64,000 nucleotides of DNA. It comes from Cytophagaceae bacterium (GTDB taxonomy: Bacteria > Bacteroidota > Bacteroidia > Cytophagales > Cyclobacteriaceae). Below, one piece after another: positions 1 to 8,371 of the stretch. Where the stretch lies: contig CP030886.1 of NCBI GenBank assembly GCA_006969745.1, positions 1,647,234-1,711,233 on the forward strand, written 5' to 3'. Under the pieces are notes generated by a model. The model did not search any database. It saw nothing but the letters and a program-made list of their open reading frames with translations, and was not told the origin of the DNA. Within the stretch, counting starts at the first letter, position 1; each line of letters starts with the position of its first letter. Both the position numbers and the translations under genes were made by a program.

Positions 1-1
1 T

Positions 2-490
2 GAATTCTTCATTTCATTAGATAAGCTCCAATCTCAGAGTGAATACTACAGTGAGGCAGCCGCAAATCAGAAGGAACTGATGGAGAGTTTAATTGATACC
101 GCTCAGCTTAATATTGATTTAGACATTTTAAATGACTTCTACGAAAAGAACAACATCGAACTTACAACTACAACTGAAAATGGCGTAGGGATTGTAGTTA
201 CAGAAGAAGGTTCTGGTCCGAAGCCTGAAATGGGTCAAGGCTTCACCGTTAATTATTCTGGCTACATGTTGGATGGCACGAGCTTTGATTCGGGGTCATA
301 CCCTGTACAACTTTATCTTACGTCTGTAATTTTGGGTTGGCACGAAGGGCTTGCTCAGCTGAATGAAGGCTCAAAAGCAACATTATACATCCCTAGCCAA
401 TTGGGCTATGGCCCACGCAGACGGAGTGATGTAATTGTTGAGAACTCAATTTTAGTATTTGACGTAGAGTTAGTAGATCTAGAAAAATAA
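2..490 (+). CDS. FKBP-type peptidyl-prolyl isomerase, 5' end outside window
   Basis: The reading frame is open to the left edge, so the gene starts before the window. The first ATG inside (position 80) is probably internal, because codons 2-79 encode a plausible helical linker. The visible part is an FKBP domain: a strand NYSGYMLDGTSFDSG, the active-site region GWHEGLAQLNEGSKATLYIP, and LGYGPRRR with the usual FKBP C-terminal strand FDVELVDL. The family catalyses cis-trans isomerisation of proline bonds, often in envelope protein folding. A second FKBP follows after 5 bases, so the two are co-transcribed. In Bacteroidota such proteins are often periplasmic lipoproteins linked to gliding or secretion; whether this one is secreted cannot be seen, because its N-terminus is missing. 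Confidence 0.88.
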   Translation, partial: EFFISLDKLQSQSEYYSEAAANQKELMESLIDTAQLNIDLDILNDFYEKNNIELTTTTENGVGIVVTEEGSGPKPEMGQGFTVNYSGYMLDGTSFDSGSYPVQLYLTSVILGWHEGLAQLNEGSKATLYIPSQLGYGPRRRSDVIVENSILVFDVELVDLEK

Positions 491-495
491 AACAT

Positions 496-1092
496 ATGAA
501 AAAGGGATTATTTGCGATAGTAATTGCCCTTGTGGTGATGGCATGTGGCGACGGTAACGTAGTAATTCAAGTAGATCCGGCGATTCAGCTTGCTGAGGAC
601 AGCACCATTATCGCTGAATACATGGAAGACAAAGGTTTTGATGACTTCAAGACCACCGTTTCAGGCGTACGATATATAATCCTGGAAGAGGGGACAGGTG
701 ACCCAATTGACGAAAGTGACATTGTCACTTTCGATTTTATTGGTAAGCTTACAAATGACTCAATCTTCGATACTTCTATCAAGGCTATTGGGGATAGCAT
801 TAGAAATGTTGAGAACATTCCTGACAAATTTTCTTCCACTTTCGCTGAAAATAGAGTTTACGCTCCCTTCACGATAACCTATGCCGCCTCAGGGTGGACC
901 ATTAATGGTCAGTTCGTTCGTGGGTTTTCAGATGGTGTATCTGCTGCATTCAATGAAATGAACATTGACGGTCATGCATTGATCATTATGCCGTCAATTT
1001 TAGGTTATGGTACCGGTGGCAGAGGATTGATTATTCCACCAAATGCTGTCTTAGTCTTCGAATTCTTTCCGAGAGAGATAATAAAGCAATAA
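496..1092 (+). CDS. FKBP-type peptidyl-prolyl isomerase lipoprotein
   Basis: This 198-residue protein starts with a lipoprotein signal peptide (MKKGLFAIVIALVVMAC, lipobox VMAC), so the mature protein should be anchored in the envelope. After a linker of about 45 residues comes a degenerate FKBP fold: VTFDFIGKLTNDSIFDTS, a loop insertion around residues 90-125, then FVRGFSDGVSAAFNEMNIDGHALIIMPSILGYGTGGRG and PPNAVLVFEFF. The GYG and PPNAVLVFE elements are typical of FKBP enzymes. The central insertion and substitutions in the binding pocket may mean it acts more as a chaperone than as an isomerase. It sits 5 bases after another FKBP gene and 1 base before rdgB, so it is in an operon. Confidence 0.85.
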   Translation: MKKGLFAIVIALVVMACGDGNVVIQVDPAIQLAEDSTIIAEYMEDKGFDDFKTTVSGVRYIILEEGTGDPIDESDIVTFDFIGKLTNDSIFDTSIKAIGDSIRNVENIPDKFSSTFAENRVYAPFTITYAASGWTINGQFVRGFSDGVSAAFNEMNIDGHALIIMPSILGYGTGGRGLIIPPNAVLVFEFFPREIIKQ

Positions 1093-1093
1093 C

Positions 1094-1678
1094 ATGCAGA
1101 TTTGCTTTGCCTCTCATAACGAAAACAAGGTAAAGGAGATGAATGCAATCATGCCTAACGGTATAGCTATCGTTGGGTTAAAAGATCTTGGAATTGAGGA
1201 TGAAATTGAAGAAACCGGAGACACGCTAGAGGAAAATTCAAGGATCAAAGCTGAATTTGTGTTTAAGAAAAATAGCATCCCGGTTTTTGCAGATGACAGT
1301 GGTCTTCTTGTAAACGCACTTGGTGGCGAGCCGGGGGTATACTCTGCCCGATATGCCGGTCCGGAAAAAAATGATGAGAAAAACATGGATCTTTTATTGG
1401 ACCGTATCTCACATCACCTGGATAGATCTGCTGAATTTCAAACCGTAATTACGTACATCAACGCTGCAGGTGACGCTATCCAGTTTAAAGGATCAATAGA
1501 AGGAACCATCACAAATGAAAAGAAAGGAAATAATGGTTTCGGATATGATCCAATTTTTCAACCACTCGGATATAAGGAGACCTTTGCTGAATTAGCGCAA
1601 GAGGAAAAAAATAAGATTTCTCATAGAGCAAAAGCTGTTCATAATTTACTGGAATACCTACAAAAAACTCATGGCTAA
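1094..1678 (+). CDS. rdgB: dITP/XTP pyrophosphatase (RdgB/HAM1 family)
   Basis: This 194-residue cytoplasmic enzyme removes non-canonical purine nucleotides (dITP, ITP, XTP) by hydrolysing them to the monophosphate and pyrophosphate, keeping them out of DNA. Family motifs are complete: the N-terminal SHNENKVKEM (substrate loop), FADDSGLLVNALGGEPGVYS with the metal-binding acidic residues, NGFGYDPIF, and the C-terminal KNKISHRAKA. The length is normal. The start ATG follows the previous stop by one base, and the 3' end overlaps the uridine kinase gene by 8 bases, which indicates translational coupling. Confidence 0.95.
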   Translation: MQICFASHNENKVKEMNAIMPNGIAIVGLKDLGIEDEIEETGDTLEENSRIKAEFVFKKNSIPVFADDSGLLVNALGGEPGVYSARYAGPEKNDEKNMDLLLDRISHHLDRSAEFQTVITYINAAGDAIQFKGSIEGTITNEKKGNNGFGYDPIFQPLGYKETFAELAQEEKNKISHRAKAVHNLLEYLQKTHG

Positions 1679-2273
1679 ACCAATCATCGTAGGAATTACC
1701 GGTGGGAGCGGATCAGGAAAGACGCTTTTCATGAACAACCTCATGTCTCGGTTGAAAGATGCTTCACTGCTTTCTATGGACAACTATTATGTTGAAATAT
1801 CGAAGCAAAAAAAAGATGATCAGGGCATTGAGGATTTCGATCGGCTGGAATCCATAGATCACCAGAAATATGTTCAAGACCTCAAGAAGCTCATCGACGG
1901 AGAATCCATATCATTCAAGGAATACACTTTCAATAAAAATAACTCAGAAGCGAAGACTATCACTGTAGAGAGTAAGCCAGTCATTCTTGTTGAAGGAATC
2001 TTTGTTTTACATGTCAAGGAAATCAGAGAATTGATGGACTTGAAATTATATGTAGAAGCACCTCACTACCTGATGATGAAAAGGCGAATAATCAGAGATG
2101 CCAACGAGCGTGGATATGACCTTGACGATGTTTTATATCGATATGAACATCATGTAACACCATCTTTCAAAAGATATATCGAGCCATCTAAACGTTGGGC
2201 TGACCTGATTATACCAAATCATGACAACTTTGATGTTGCACTAAAAGTAATTTCTACTTTTCTTAATCAGTGA
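1671..2273 (+). CDS. udk: uridine kinase
   Basis: This 200-residue kinase of the phosphoribulokinase/uridine kinase family phosphorylates uridine and cytidine to UMP/CMP in pyrimidine salvage. It shows the P-loop GGSGSGKT near residue 10, the substrate segment LSMDNYYVE, VILVEGIFVLH (Walker B region), the LID arginines in MMKRRIIRDANERGYD, and the C-terminal RYIEPSKRWADLIIPN. The first codons overlap the end of rdgB by 8 bases, so both nucleotide-metabolism genes are on one transcript. Length and motifs agree with family members. Confidence 0.94.
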   Translation: MAKPIIVGITGGSGSGKTLFMNNLMSRLKDASLLSMDNYYVEISKQKKDDQGIEDFDRLESIDHQKYVQDLKKLIDGESISFKEYTFNKNNSEAKTITVESKPVILVEGIFVLHVKEIRELMDLKLYVEAPHYLMMKRRIIRDANERGYDLDDVLYRYEHHVTPSFKRYIEPSKRWADLIIPNHDNFDVALKVISTFLNQ

Positions 2274-2279
2274 TTTTAC

Positions 2280-2287
2280 TACATTTG
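2280..2287 (+). promoter_or_regulatory. Bacteroidota -7 box (TACATTTG)
   Basis: TACATTTG matches the Bacteroidota -7 consensus TAnnTTTG exactly and lies directly after udk and before the small secreted-protein gene. The expected transcription start is near 2294. No clear TTG -33 box is seen at the usual distance, so the assignment rests on one element. Confidence 0.4.
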
Positions 2288-2294
2288 CCGCACT

Positions 2295-2639
2295 TTGAAG
2301 ATTTCTAAGTACATATCAGGAAGATTTTTGCAAGCCACTTTCGGCGTGATGTTAGCATTATTTGTGTTGACACAAGCTGCAATTGTGCCTGAGCAAGTTG
2401 ATGACAAGCAAGAACAGACGGATTCTGAAGAAGGTGAATCACAGCAAATTAGTAAGTCTGCTGCTGTCCCATCTTCTTCCTTGCAGATCAATCTTGATTA
2501 TCAATCATATCTTCTTACAGAAGTCTTCTATCAGGATAAAGAAAAGGAAAAGGCCCCTTTCATTAAACTTTTAGTGCCCTCGGCGCAAAAAGCTTTGAAG
2601 GTCCTTTTTGGGAGTATTATTTCGCCTAATGCTCCCTGA
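2295..2639 (+). CDS. Small secreted or membrane-anchored protein, unknown
   Basis: I do not recognise this protein. The longest reading starts at a TTG and gives 114 residues: a basic N-terminus (MKISKYISGRF), a hydrophobic segment at about residues 13-30 (ATFGVMLALFVLTQAAIVP), an acidic and glutamine-rich linker, and a C-terminal part with SLQINLDYQSYLL and APFIKLLVPSAQKALKVLF. A signal peptide or anchor is likely, with the rest outside the cytoplasm. An ATG at 2349 would shorten the hydrophobic segment. Since a -7 box sits at 2280-2287, the mRNA may begin at about 2294, which makes the TTG start nearly leaderless, so the start is uncertain. Confidence 0.6.
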   Translation: MKISKYISGRFLQATFGVMLALFVLTQAAIVPEQVDDKQEQTDSEEGESQQISKSAAVPSSSLQINLDYQSYLLTEVFYQDKEKEKAPFIKLLVPSAQKALKVLFGSIISPNAP

Positions 2640-2725
2640 GTAAACCCTTTGCTCAGACCTCACAACTAATCAAATTATTTCAAAATTTTAATCGGCCTGT
2701 AAAATCAGGCTAAACCATAATAACC

Positions 2726-5713
2726 ATGAAAAACAAAGGATTTATAGTATTCTTGACAATACTAATCTCGATACTCTGTATCTATTATTTGTCGTTCACC
2801 TATATCTCACAAAACATCCAGAAAGATGCAGTGACGGCAACTCAGTCGGATGACGGCACATTAAATGTTTCTGAAAAGCAACGATACCTTGATTCAATCT
2901 GGAACGAGCCGGTTTATAATTTATTTGGGATCGACTACACGTACAAGGAAATCAAAGAAACCGAACTTAACCTTGGACTTGACCTTCAAGGTGGTATGCA
3001 CGTAACTCTTGAGGTGTCTCCTATAGACATCCTGAAAGGATTGAGTGGTAATAGTACAGATCCTGATTTCTTAGCAGCACTTGATCAGGCAAGACAAAAT
3101 GTGAAAGGAACTCAACTAAATTATGTTGAAGAATTCTACAGTGTATTTAAGGAACAAGCTCCTCAAAAAGAACTTGCCCAAATCTTTGCCACTGCTGCCA
3201 ATAGAGGTAGAATCAGCTTGCAAAGTACGGATGCTGAAATCCTGGATATCATCAACACAGAGGTAGAAAGTGCCATTGACCGTTCATTCAATATTTTGAG
3301 AACAAGAATTGATAGATTTGGTACTTCTCAGCCAAACATTCAAAGACTTCAAGGCACGGGCAGAATTCAAATTGAGCTTCCTGGTGTAGACAATCCGGCG
3401 AGAGTAAGGAAGCTTCTTCAAGGAGTGGCAAAATTAGAATTCTGGGAAGTATATGAGCAGCAAGAGGTCGCTCCAGTACTTGTAGCAATGAACAAAGTCA
3501 TTGCTGATGAAATCAGAGCAAATCCATCATCGATAGATCTTTCGGATGATGAACAGCAAACAAAAGATGATCTGACAGCACTTTTGGCTTCTGAAGATGG
3601 ATCAGATTCTTTGGCCACCAGCCCAGAAGATTCTTTACAAAAAGCAAGATTAGATTCACTTATAAGTACCCGAAATTCACCATTATTTGATCTATTGGTA
3701 AATGCACCGGGTTACGGAGGTCTGATTTACAATGTAAAAGACACTGCTAAAATCAATCGCATGCTTGAGCGTGACGACATTCAGGCTGTAATCCCAGCTA
3801 CAATGAAATTCCTTTGGGATGTAAGTCCAAAAGACAAAGGAGAGGATCTTACAGGACCGGACCTGCTGGAACTATATCCTATACGAACCAATAGAAGCGG
3901 TAAGGCTACCCTAACAGGAGAAACAATCTCCAGTGCTACCGCATCACTTAATGAGCGTGCTGAACCAGAAGTAACAATGCAAATGAATGCTTCAGGTTCG
4001 CGAATCTGGGGCAAGATGACAAGAGAAAACATTGGCCAGCGAATTGCGATCGTGCTAGATAACTATGTGTTCTCCGCTCCTTTTGTAAGAGGAGAAATCC
4101 AAAACGGTAACTCTTCTATCTCGGGAGGATTCCAGGAGATAGAGGAAGCAAAAGACCTTGCCAACATCTTGAAAGCAGGTTCATTGCCCGCTCCAACTAC
4201 AATTGTAGAAGACGTAGTAGTAGGGCCAACATTGGGTAAAGTAGCTCAGGATCAAGGCTTGAATTCGATCTTGGTTGGTTTGGTTATTGTAATCATATTC
4301 ATGGTGGTATACTATGCAAAAGGTGGTTTGATCGCTAACCTGGCTCTATTCTTCAATGTATTCTTCATTATGGGGATTTTGGCTCAGTTTGGGACATCTT
4401 TGACACTGCCTGGTATTGCTGGTATCGTCCTCACAATCGGTATGGCTATTGATGCAAACGTGCTGATTTTTGAAAGAATTAAAGAAGAACTTAGAAATGG
4501 TTCAGGGCTCAAGGCAGCAATTTCATCAGGGTACTCGAAGGCATACTGGTCAATTTTTGATGCAAATGTTACCACTTTGATTGTCGGCTTTATCTTGTTC
4601 ACTCTTGGACAAGGACCAGTTAAAGGCTTTGCCATCACGCTGATGATTGGTATCGTTTGTTCATTCTTTAGTGCAGTATTTATCACACGTGTGATTGTGG
4701 AAGCGTTTTCCAAAAAAGGAGACAACTCTAAACTATCTTTTGCTAATGCTTTCTCCAGAAACGCACTCACAAACCTAAACTTCGACTTCCTGAGCAAACG
4801 AAAACTAGCTTATACATTCAGTATCATTTTCATCGGAATTGGTATTGTGGCAATGATTGTAAAGGGCATCACTTTAGGTGTTGATTTTAAAGGTGGACGT
4901 TCTTATGTTATCACATTTGATGAAGCGAAGAGCCCAACAGAAATCAAAACTTCACTGGGTAATTACTTCGAAAATGCCGGCACCGAGGTGAAAACGTTTG
5001 GCGCTGATAATATTTTGAAAATCACCACATCATTCAAGATTGATGATGAAAGTGATGAAGCTGACGCTCAGGTAAGAGAAGAGCTTATCAGAGGACTTTC
5101 TGAGTCAACAGGACTTACATTTATTGAGGATGGATCTCAGCTAAGCGATGGGAACTTCACAATTTCAAGTTCATCAAAAGTTGGTGCCACAATTGCAGAT
5201 GATATTAAAAATTCATCTTACAAGTCAGCAGTATTTGCTCTGATTTGTATTTTCGTCTACATCGTTTTCCGATTCAGAAAGTGGCAATTCGGACTTGGAG
5301 CAATCATCGCTCTCTTCCATGATACAATGTTTGTATTGTCAGCATTTGCCATTGCTAATATGCTCGGAATATCATTTGAAGCGGATCAGGTATTTGTAGC
5401 AGCCATCCTGACTATTATCGGATACTCTATCAATGATACTGTAGTTGTTTTTGATAGGATCAGGGAAAATATGGGTATTAAGTCAGGCTCTGAATTAATC
5501 CCTGTTTTCAATGAATCACTAAATAACACAATCAGTAGAACATTTATTACTTCCGTTACTACATTGATTGTAGTAATTGTGCTGTTCTTGTTTGGAGGTG
5601 CTGTACTTCAAGGATTCTCCTTTGCACTTTTGGTTGGTATCATTGTGGGTACTTACTCATCAATATTCATTGCTACGCCAATAGTGATTGATTTGAACAA
5701 AAAGAAGAGCTAA
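2726..5713 (+). CDS. secDF: Protein translocase SecDF (fused SecD and SecF)
   Basis: This 995-residue inner-membrane protein uses the proton gradient to help pull secreted proteins out of the SecYEG channel. SecD and SecF are fused, as is usual in Bacteroidota. Seen in order: TM1 (residues 5-25), the SecD signature LGLDLQGGMHVTLEV from residue 81, a large periplasmic P1 domain to about residue 505, TM helices 2-6 with GIAGIVLTIGMAIDANVLIFERIKEE, then the SecF half with its first TM near residue 695, LGVDFKGGRSYVI from about residue 716, and a second TM block with LTIIGYSINDTVVVFDRIREN. The aspartates of both proton-relay motifs are present. A strong terminator follows. Confidence 0.97.
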   Translation: MKNKGFIVFLTILISILCIYYLSFTYISQNIQKDAVTATQSDDGTLNVSEKQRYLDSIWNEPVYNLFGIDYTYKEIKETELNLGLDLQGGMHVTLEVSPIDILKGLSGNSTDPDFLAALDQARQNVKGTQLNYVEEFYSVFKEQAPQKELAQIFATAANRGRISLQSTDAEILDIINTEVESAIDRSFNILRTRIDRFGTSQPNIQRLQGTGRIQIELPGVDNPARVRKLLQGVAKLEFWEVYEQQEVAPVLVAMNKVIADEIRANPSSIDLSDDEQQTKDDLTALLASEDGSDSLATSPEDSLQKARLDSLISTRNSPLFDLLVNAPGYGGLIYNVKDTAKINRMLERDDIQAVIPATMKFLWDVSPKDKGEDLTGPDLLELYPIRTNRSGKATLTGETISSATASLNERAEPEVTMQMNASGSRIWGKMTRENIGQRIAIVLDNYVFSAPFVRGEIQNGNSSISGGFQEIEEAKDLANILKAGSLPAPTTIVEDVVVGPTLGKVAQDQGLNSILVGLVIVIIFMVVYYAKGGLIANLALFFNVFFIMGILAQFGTSLTLPGIAGIVLTIGMAIDANVLIFERIKEELRNGSGLKAAISSGYSKAYWSIFDANVTTLIVGFILFTLGQGPVKGFAITLMIGIVCSFFSAVFITRVIVEAFSKKGDNSKLSFANAFSRNALTNLNFDFLSKRKLAYTFSIIFIGIGIVAMIVKGITLGVDFKGGRSYVITFDEAKSPTEIKTSLGNYFENAGTEVKTFGADNILKITTSFKIDDESDEADAQVREELIRGLSESTGLTFIEDGSQLSDGNFTISSSSKVGATIADDIKNSSYKSAVFALICIFVYIVFRFRKWQFGLGAIIALFHDTMFVLSAFAIANMLGISFEADQVFVAAILTIIGYSINDTVVVFDRIRENMGIKSGSELIPVFNESLNNTISRTFITSVTTLIVVIVLFLFGGAVLQGFSFALLVGIIVGTYSSIFIATPIVIDLNKKKS

Positions 5714-5735
5714 GGATAGCAGGATTAGATTCTTG

Positions 5736-5776
5736 AAGCCCTCATTTGCTGGCATTGCAAGTGAGGGCTTTTTTGT
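5736..5776 (+). terminator. Rho-independent terminator after secDF
   Basis: A long stem (arms 5736-5749 and 5757-5770, beginning AAGCCCTCA and ending TGAGGGCTT, with one G-T pair) with a 7-base loop is followed by a run of T. It closes the secDF transcript 23 bases after its stop. Confidence 0.9.
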
Positions 5777-5827
5777 GTCCATAAGTATTTTCCTTAAATT
5801 CAAGCTACCAAAATCACTACAACGCTA

Positions 5828-6565
5828 ATGGGTAAATATCCAATCTATGCTTTTGTGGCTATCGTCTTCATTGGAATTATCAAGCTCCTGCAAGTCACAG
5901 CCTTTGACGTTGAACAGTACAATAAGAATAAAAAATTAAGTTTTGCCAAGCCTGAAGACACTACTTCGGTTCCCTACAAGAAGGAAAGCCAAGAAGCTGA
6001 CACTCTTGAAAATGATGAAAAAACTTCCGAAAACATACCTGATTCAGTAGAAGAGGTTGCTAAGGAGGCTCAAGAAGAAAATAACGGTGAAGAAATACAA
6101 GACACTACTGTAGATACCGATAATGATACCTTTGAAAGTCCTGATGCTCAGGCTCAATCTAAATCGTATGGAAGCTTATCTGACTTGAAAAACCTCTATC
6201 TGGCACCCAAGATCGCTAATCTTCCACCAGGCCAGCTGAGAGAAGATGTTATCATTAGGTATTATCGACACGATCAGGATGGTGAAAAAGTATATGTGCT
6301 CAAAGAACTTGGCTATTACATTCATGAGAAAGAGGCCAATGAGACTGCCGGACTTGGAAGTAACGTGATGTATTATGGAGATGAGGTAAATATTGAAGAC
6401 ATTCAAATAGTTGCCTTCACATTGCTAGAAAAGGGGTTGCCAATTAAAGCTATAGAGCCAACACAGTTTAGCTGGAAGTCTAACTCTATAGAAATCGGAA
6501 CAGATACATTATTGCTAAATGATGTCAATCTTTCTCAATCCGACATTCAGAATTTCAAAAAATAA
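5828..6565 (+). CDS. Membrane-anchored acidic protein, unknown function
   Basis: I do not recognise this 245-residue protein. It has one N-terminal hydrophobic segment (residues 4-24, YPIYAFVAIVFIGIIKLLQV), which would serve as an uncleaved anchor. A low-complexity acidic linker follows at residues 45-115, rich in glutamate, aspartate, serine and threonine. The C-terminal globular part (residues 120-245) contains PPGQLREDVIIRYYRHDQDG and ends in repeated isoleucine/leucine strands. The acidic linker suggests the folded part is held away from the membrane. It stands alone after the secDF terminator and is convergent with the acylphosphatase gene, 8 bases apart. Confidence 0.72.
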   Translation: MGKYPIYAFVAIVFIGIIKLLQVTAFDVEQYNKNKKLSFAKPEDTTSVPYKKESQEADTLENDEKTSENIPDSVEEVAKEAQEENNGEEIQDTTVDTDNDTFESPDAQAQSKSYGSLSDLKNLYLAPKIANLPPGQLREDVIIRYYRHDQDGEKVYVLKELGYYIHEKEANETAGLGSNVMYYGDEVNIEDIQIVAFTLLEKGLPIKAIEPTQFSWKSNSIEIGTDTLLLNDVNLSQSDIQNFKK

Positions 6566-6573
6566 ACCTAATT

Positions 6574-6843
6574 TCAATAAGTGATCCGGAATTCCCTGTA
6601 GCCCTGCTCACCGATTTCTTCTGTTTCAACATGGTCTACTTTTGAAGAAGATGAACCAACATGACACCATTGAATAAATTCTTCAATCTTTTCTTGAGCT
6701 CCTTGGACCTCAATCAAAACGGAACCATCTTTTTCATTTCTAACCCATCCATGTAACCCCAGGCTGTCTGCTTTCTCTTTAGCGGAGACGCGAAAAAAAA
6801 CACCTTGGACTCGACCTATGACACGAATGCGATATGCCATCAT
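6574..6843 (-). CDS. acyP: Acylphosphatase
   Basis: This 89-residue enzyme hydrolyses acyl phosphates such as carbamoyl phosphate or 1,3-bisphosphoglycerate. The signature GRVQGVFFRVSAKEKADSLG contains the catalytic arginine (VFFR), and GWVRNEKDGSV contains the catalytic asparagine. Length is typical. Its start codon overlaps the stop of the YciI-type lipoprotein gene by 4 bases, so the two are translated together. Confidence 0.94.
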   Translation of the reverse strand: MMAYRIRVIGRVQGVFFRVSAKEKADSLGLHGWVRNEKDGSVLIEVQGAQEKIEEFIQWCHVGSSSSKVDHVETEEIGEQGYREFRITY

Positions 6844-7322
6844 ATAGACTCTTTTGCCAACCTTTTATGCATTTCGCCAGCCTTCATCAATGCAGCAGTT
6901 CCATACCAAGGATGTAGCTCCATTACTAGCCTGCCAGCCTTAATAGCAGGGTCAGTACTTGTAAGTTCTTCTGCCTCCTCCACTGTTTCCACTGCAAAAA
7001 TGTATATTCCTTTTACTTCCCAATCATCGAAAAATGGTCCTGCCATAACCAGTTTGCCCTCCTCTGCCATTCTCGTAATGTTATCCAAATGGGCTCGCTG
7101 AAGATTAGCAGCCTCTGTAGAATCCTGATCTCTGTTCGGGCCTTCCTTGAGCAATGCCATCACATACCTACGCATGCCATAATCATCCGCCCCTGTTTCC
7201 TGAGCTAATAATGAATCATAACCTATTTCAGAATTTGAAACTGGTACTTCCTGTGCGTTTTGAGAGTCTTTGCACGCAATTATTGCAAAAAGAATTATGC
7301 TAAGTAAAAGTAGATTTTTCAT
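6840..7322 (-). CDS. YciI-like domain lipoprotein
   Basis: The 160-residue product starts with a lipoprotein signal (MKNLLLLSIILFAIIAC, lipobox IIAC), so it is predicted to be an envelope lipoprotein. The mature part carries a YCII-type fold: RRYVMALLKEGPNRDQDS, then HLDNITRMAEEGKLVMAGPFFDDWEVKG, and VEEAEELTSTDPAIKAGRLVMELHPW. YciI-like domains form ferredoxin-like dimers; the conserved His and Asp are present (AHLDNI, GPFFDD), but the reaction is not known for this subgroup. It is in an operon with acylphosphatase downstream, overlapping by 4 bases. Confidence 0.83.
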   Translation of the reverse strand: MKNLLLLSIILFAIIACKDSQNAQEVPVSNSEIGYDSLLAQETGADDYGMRRYVMALLKEGPNRDQDSTEAANLQRAHLDNITRMAEEGKLVMAGPFFDDWEVKGIYIFAVETVEEAEELTSTDPAIKAGRLVMELHPWYGTAALMKAGEMHKRLAKESI

Positions 7323-7355
7323 GAGGAGATTCGTTTTTCTCCTAATTTCTACAAA

Positions 7356-7961
7356 TCAACCCTCTTCTGCAACCACTTCTTTTACCTCCGGTACCATTCT
7401 TTTTAGTAGGTTTTCAATACCATTTTTAAGGGTAATGGTAGAGGAGGGACATCCGCTACACGAACCTTGCAAGGTTACAGTGACAATTCCATCCTTATAT
7501 GATGCAAGCTTTATTGCGCCACCATCCATTTCAACAGCAGGCTTGATATACTCCTCCAAAACACCTTTTATTTTAGCTTCTGCATCATCGCCCGTCAATT
7601 CCTCATCAATATTATCTTTAATTTCTTCGGTCAGAATGGATTTACCTTCCATTAAAAAATCTTTGATGTACTGCTGAACACCAGCCTTAACTTCAAACCA
7701 CTCTGTGTCTTCCTGTTTTGTTACTGTAATGAAATTACTCATGTAAAACACCCCTGTTACAAAATCAAACTTTTCAAAAAGTGATTTGGCCAGTGGAGCC
7801 TCATTGGTACTTTCAATGTTTGGATAATCTCTGCTAATGCCTTCAGGCATCAACATGAAGTTGACCACAAACTTTAAAGAATTAGGATTTGGATTAGCTT
7901 CTGTATAAATATTAACGGCTTTCGGCGCCTCGGTCGTCTGCATAGTTTCTGTGTTTAGCAA
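7356..7961 (-). CDS. NifU-type iron-sulfur scaffold protein (Nfu)
   Basis: This 201-residue cytoplasmic protein carries and passes on Fe-S clusters. The N-terminal half (residues 15-105) is the Nfu N-terminal domain, with NPNSLKFVVNFMLMPEG and a FDFVTGVFYMSNFITVTK strand-turn. The C-terminal half (residues 120-201) is the NifU domain, with PAVEMDGGAIKLAS and the cluster-binding CSGCPSSTITLKNGIE (CxxC). A charged linker joins them. It reads out of the gap at 7962-8068 and ends 34 bases before the YciI lipoprotein gene, so it could be the first gene of that unit. Confidence 0.93.
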   Translation of the reverse strand: MLNTETMQTTEAPKAVNIYTEANPNPNSLKFVVNFMLMPEGISRDYPNIESTNEAPLAKSLFEKFDFVTGVFYMSNFITVTKQEDTEWFEVKAGVQQYIKDFLMEGKSILTEEIKDNIDEELTGDDAEAKIKGVLEEYIKPAVEMDGGAIKLASYKDGIVTVTLQGSCSGCPSSTITLKNGIENLLKRMVPEVKEVVAEEG

Positions 7962-8015
7962 TACAATTGCAAAGTTCGTAGAAAAGTTCGAAAGTTGACC
8001 CAGAGATATTCGTTA

Positions 8016-8034
8016 TATAAGTACCATACTTATA
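8016..8034. promoter_or_regulatory. Perfect inverted repeat TATAAGTA-CCA-TACTTATA
   Basis: The 8-base arms (8016-8023 and 8027-8034) are perfect complements around a 3-base centre. The site lies between the Nfu gene (minus) and the first 32-residue peptide gene (plus), 34 bases before the latter's ATG. A related string, GTACCATTACTT, lies before the second peptide gene at 8247-8258. It could be an operator; no binding protein can be named. Confidence 0.4.
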
Positions 8035-8068
8035 CTAATCGTTATTTATCACCCTAAATCACAAAGCT

Positions 8069-8167
8069 ATGGTTACTAAGCGAATGCAAATTTCACTATT
8101 CATTGGTGCACTTACTATTCTAACTCTTGGTCTCTGTCTAATGGTGTCATTCTATGTTCTTTCATAA
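8069..8167 (+). CDS. 32-residue single-TM peptide, copy 1
   Basis: A small open frame in a 406-base gap between larger genes. It encodes a basic start (MVTKRMQ) followed by a hydrophobic helix (about residues 8-31), i.e. a tiny inner-membrane peptide. A second frame of exactly the same length and plan lies 105 bases downstream; aligned without gaps, the two share 10 of 32 residues (including M1, T3, K4, I8, F11, L15, T16). Equal length, same strand and shared residues argue against chance. No clear ribosome binding site is seen, which is common in Bacteroidota. Function unknown. Confidence 0.45.
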   Translation: MVTKRMQISLFIGALTILTLGLCLMVSFYVLS

Positions 8168-8272
8168 GAAGACATCTGCATTTTCTTCTTTTCACCGTTG
8201 ATTTTGACCAGTTATCGAAGTTTTCTTACTGCATGAATTACTTATTGTACCATTACTTTCAAATAAGAAGTC

Positions 8273-8371
8273 ATGTATACCAAAAAAAACTTAATAAACG
8301 TATTCCTGACAGTACTGACGCTAATGGGTTTTAGTCTGATTCTAATGATACGTCTAATTACAAGTGCTTAG
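8273..8371 (+). CDS. 32-residue single-TM peptide, copy 2
   Basis: The second small frame of the pair: basic start MYTKKNLINV, then a hydrophobic stretch to the end. It overlaps the stop of the convergent symporter gene by 4 bases. Its similarity to the frame at 8069-8167 in length, charge pattern and residue positions suggests a tandem duplication. Together the two frames account for most of the gap 7962-8367. Function unknown; membrane regulators or toxin-like peptides of this size are known, but nothing here identifies either. Confidence 0.43.
   Translation: MYTKKNLINVFLTVLTLMGFSLILMIRLITSA

Noticed and set aside
2695..2711. Short hairpin (CCTG...CAGG) before secDF
   Set aside because: Only 4-5 base pairs and no T-run; too weak to call a terminator or riboswitch.
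4384..4797. 137-codon minus-strand open frame
   Set aside because: It lies wholly antisense to secDF, follows its codon pattern and has no protein-like features; the secDF reading is certain.
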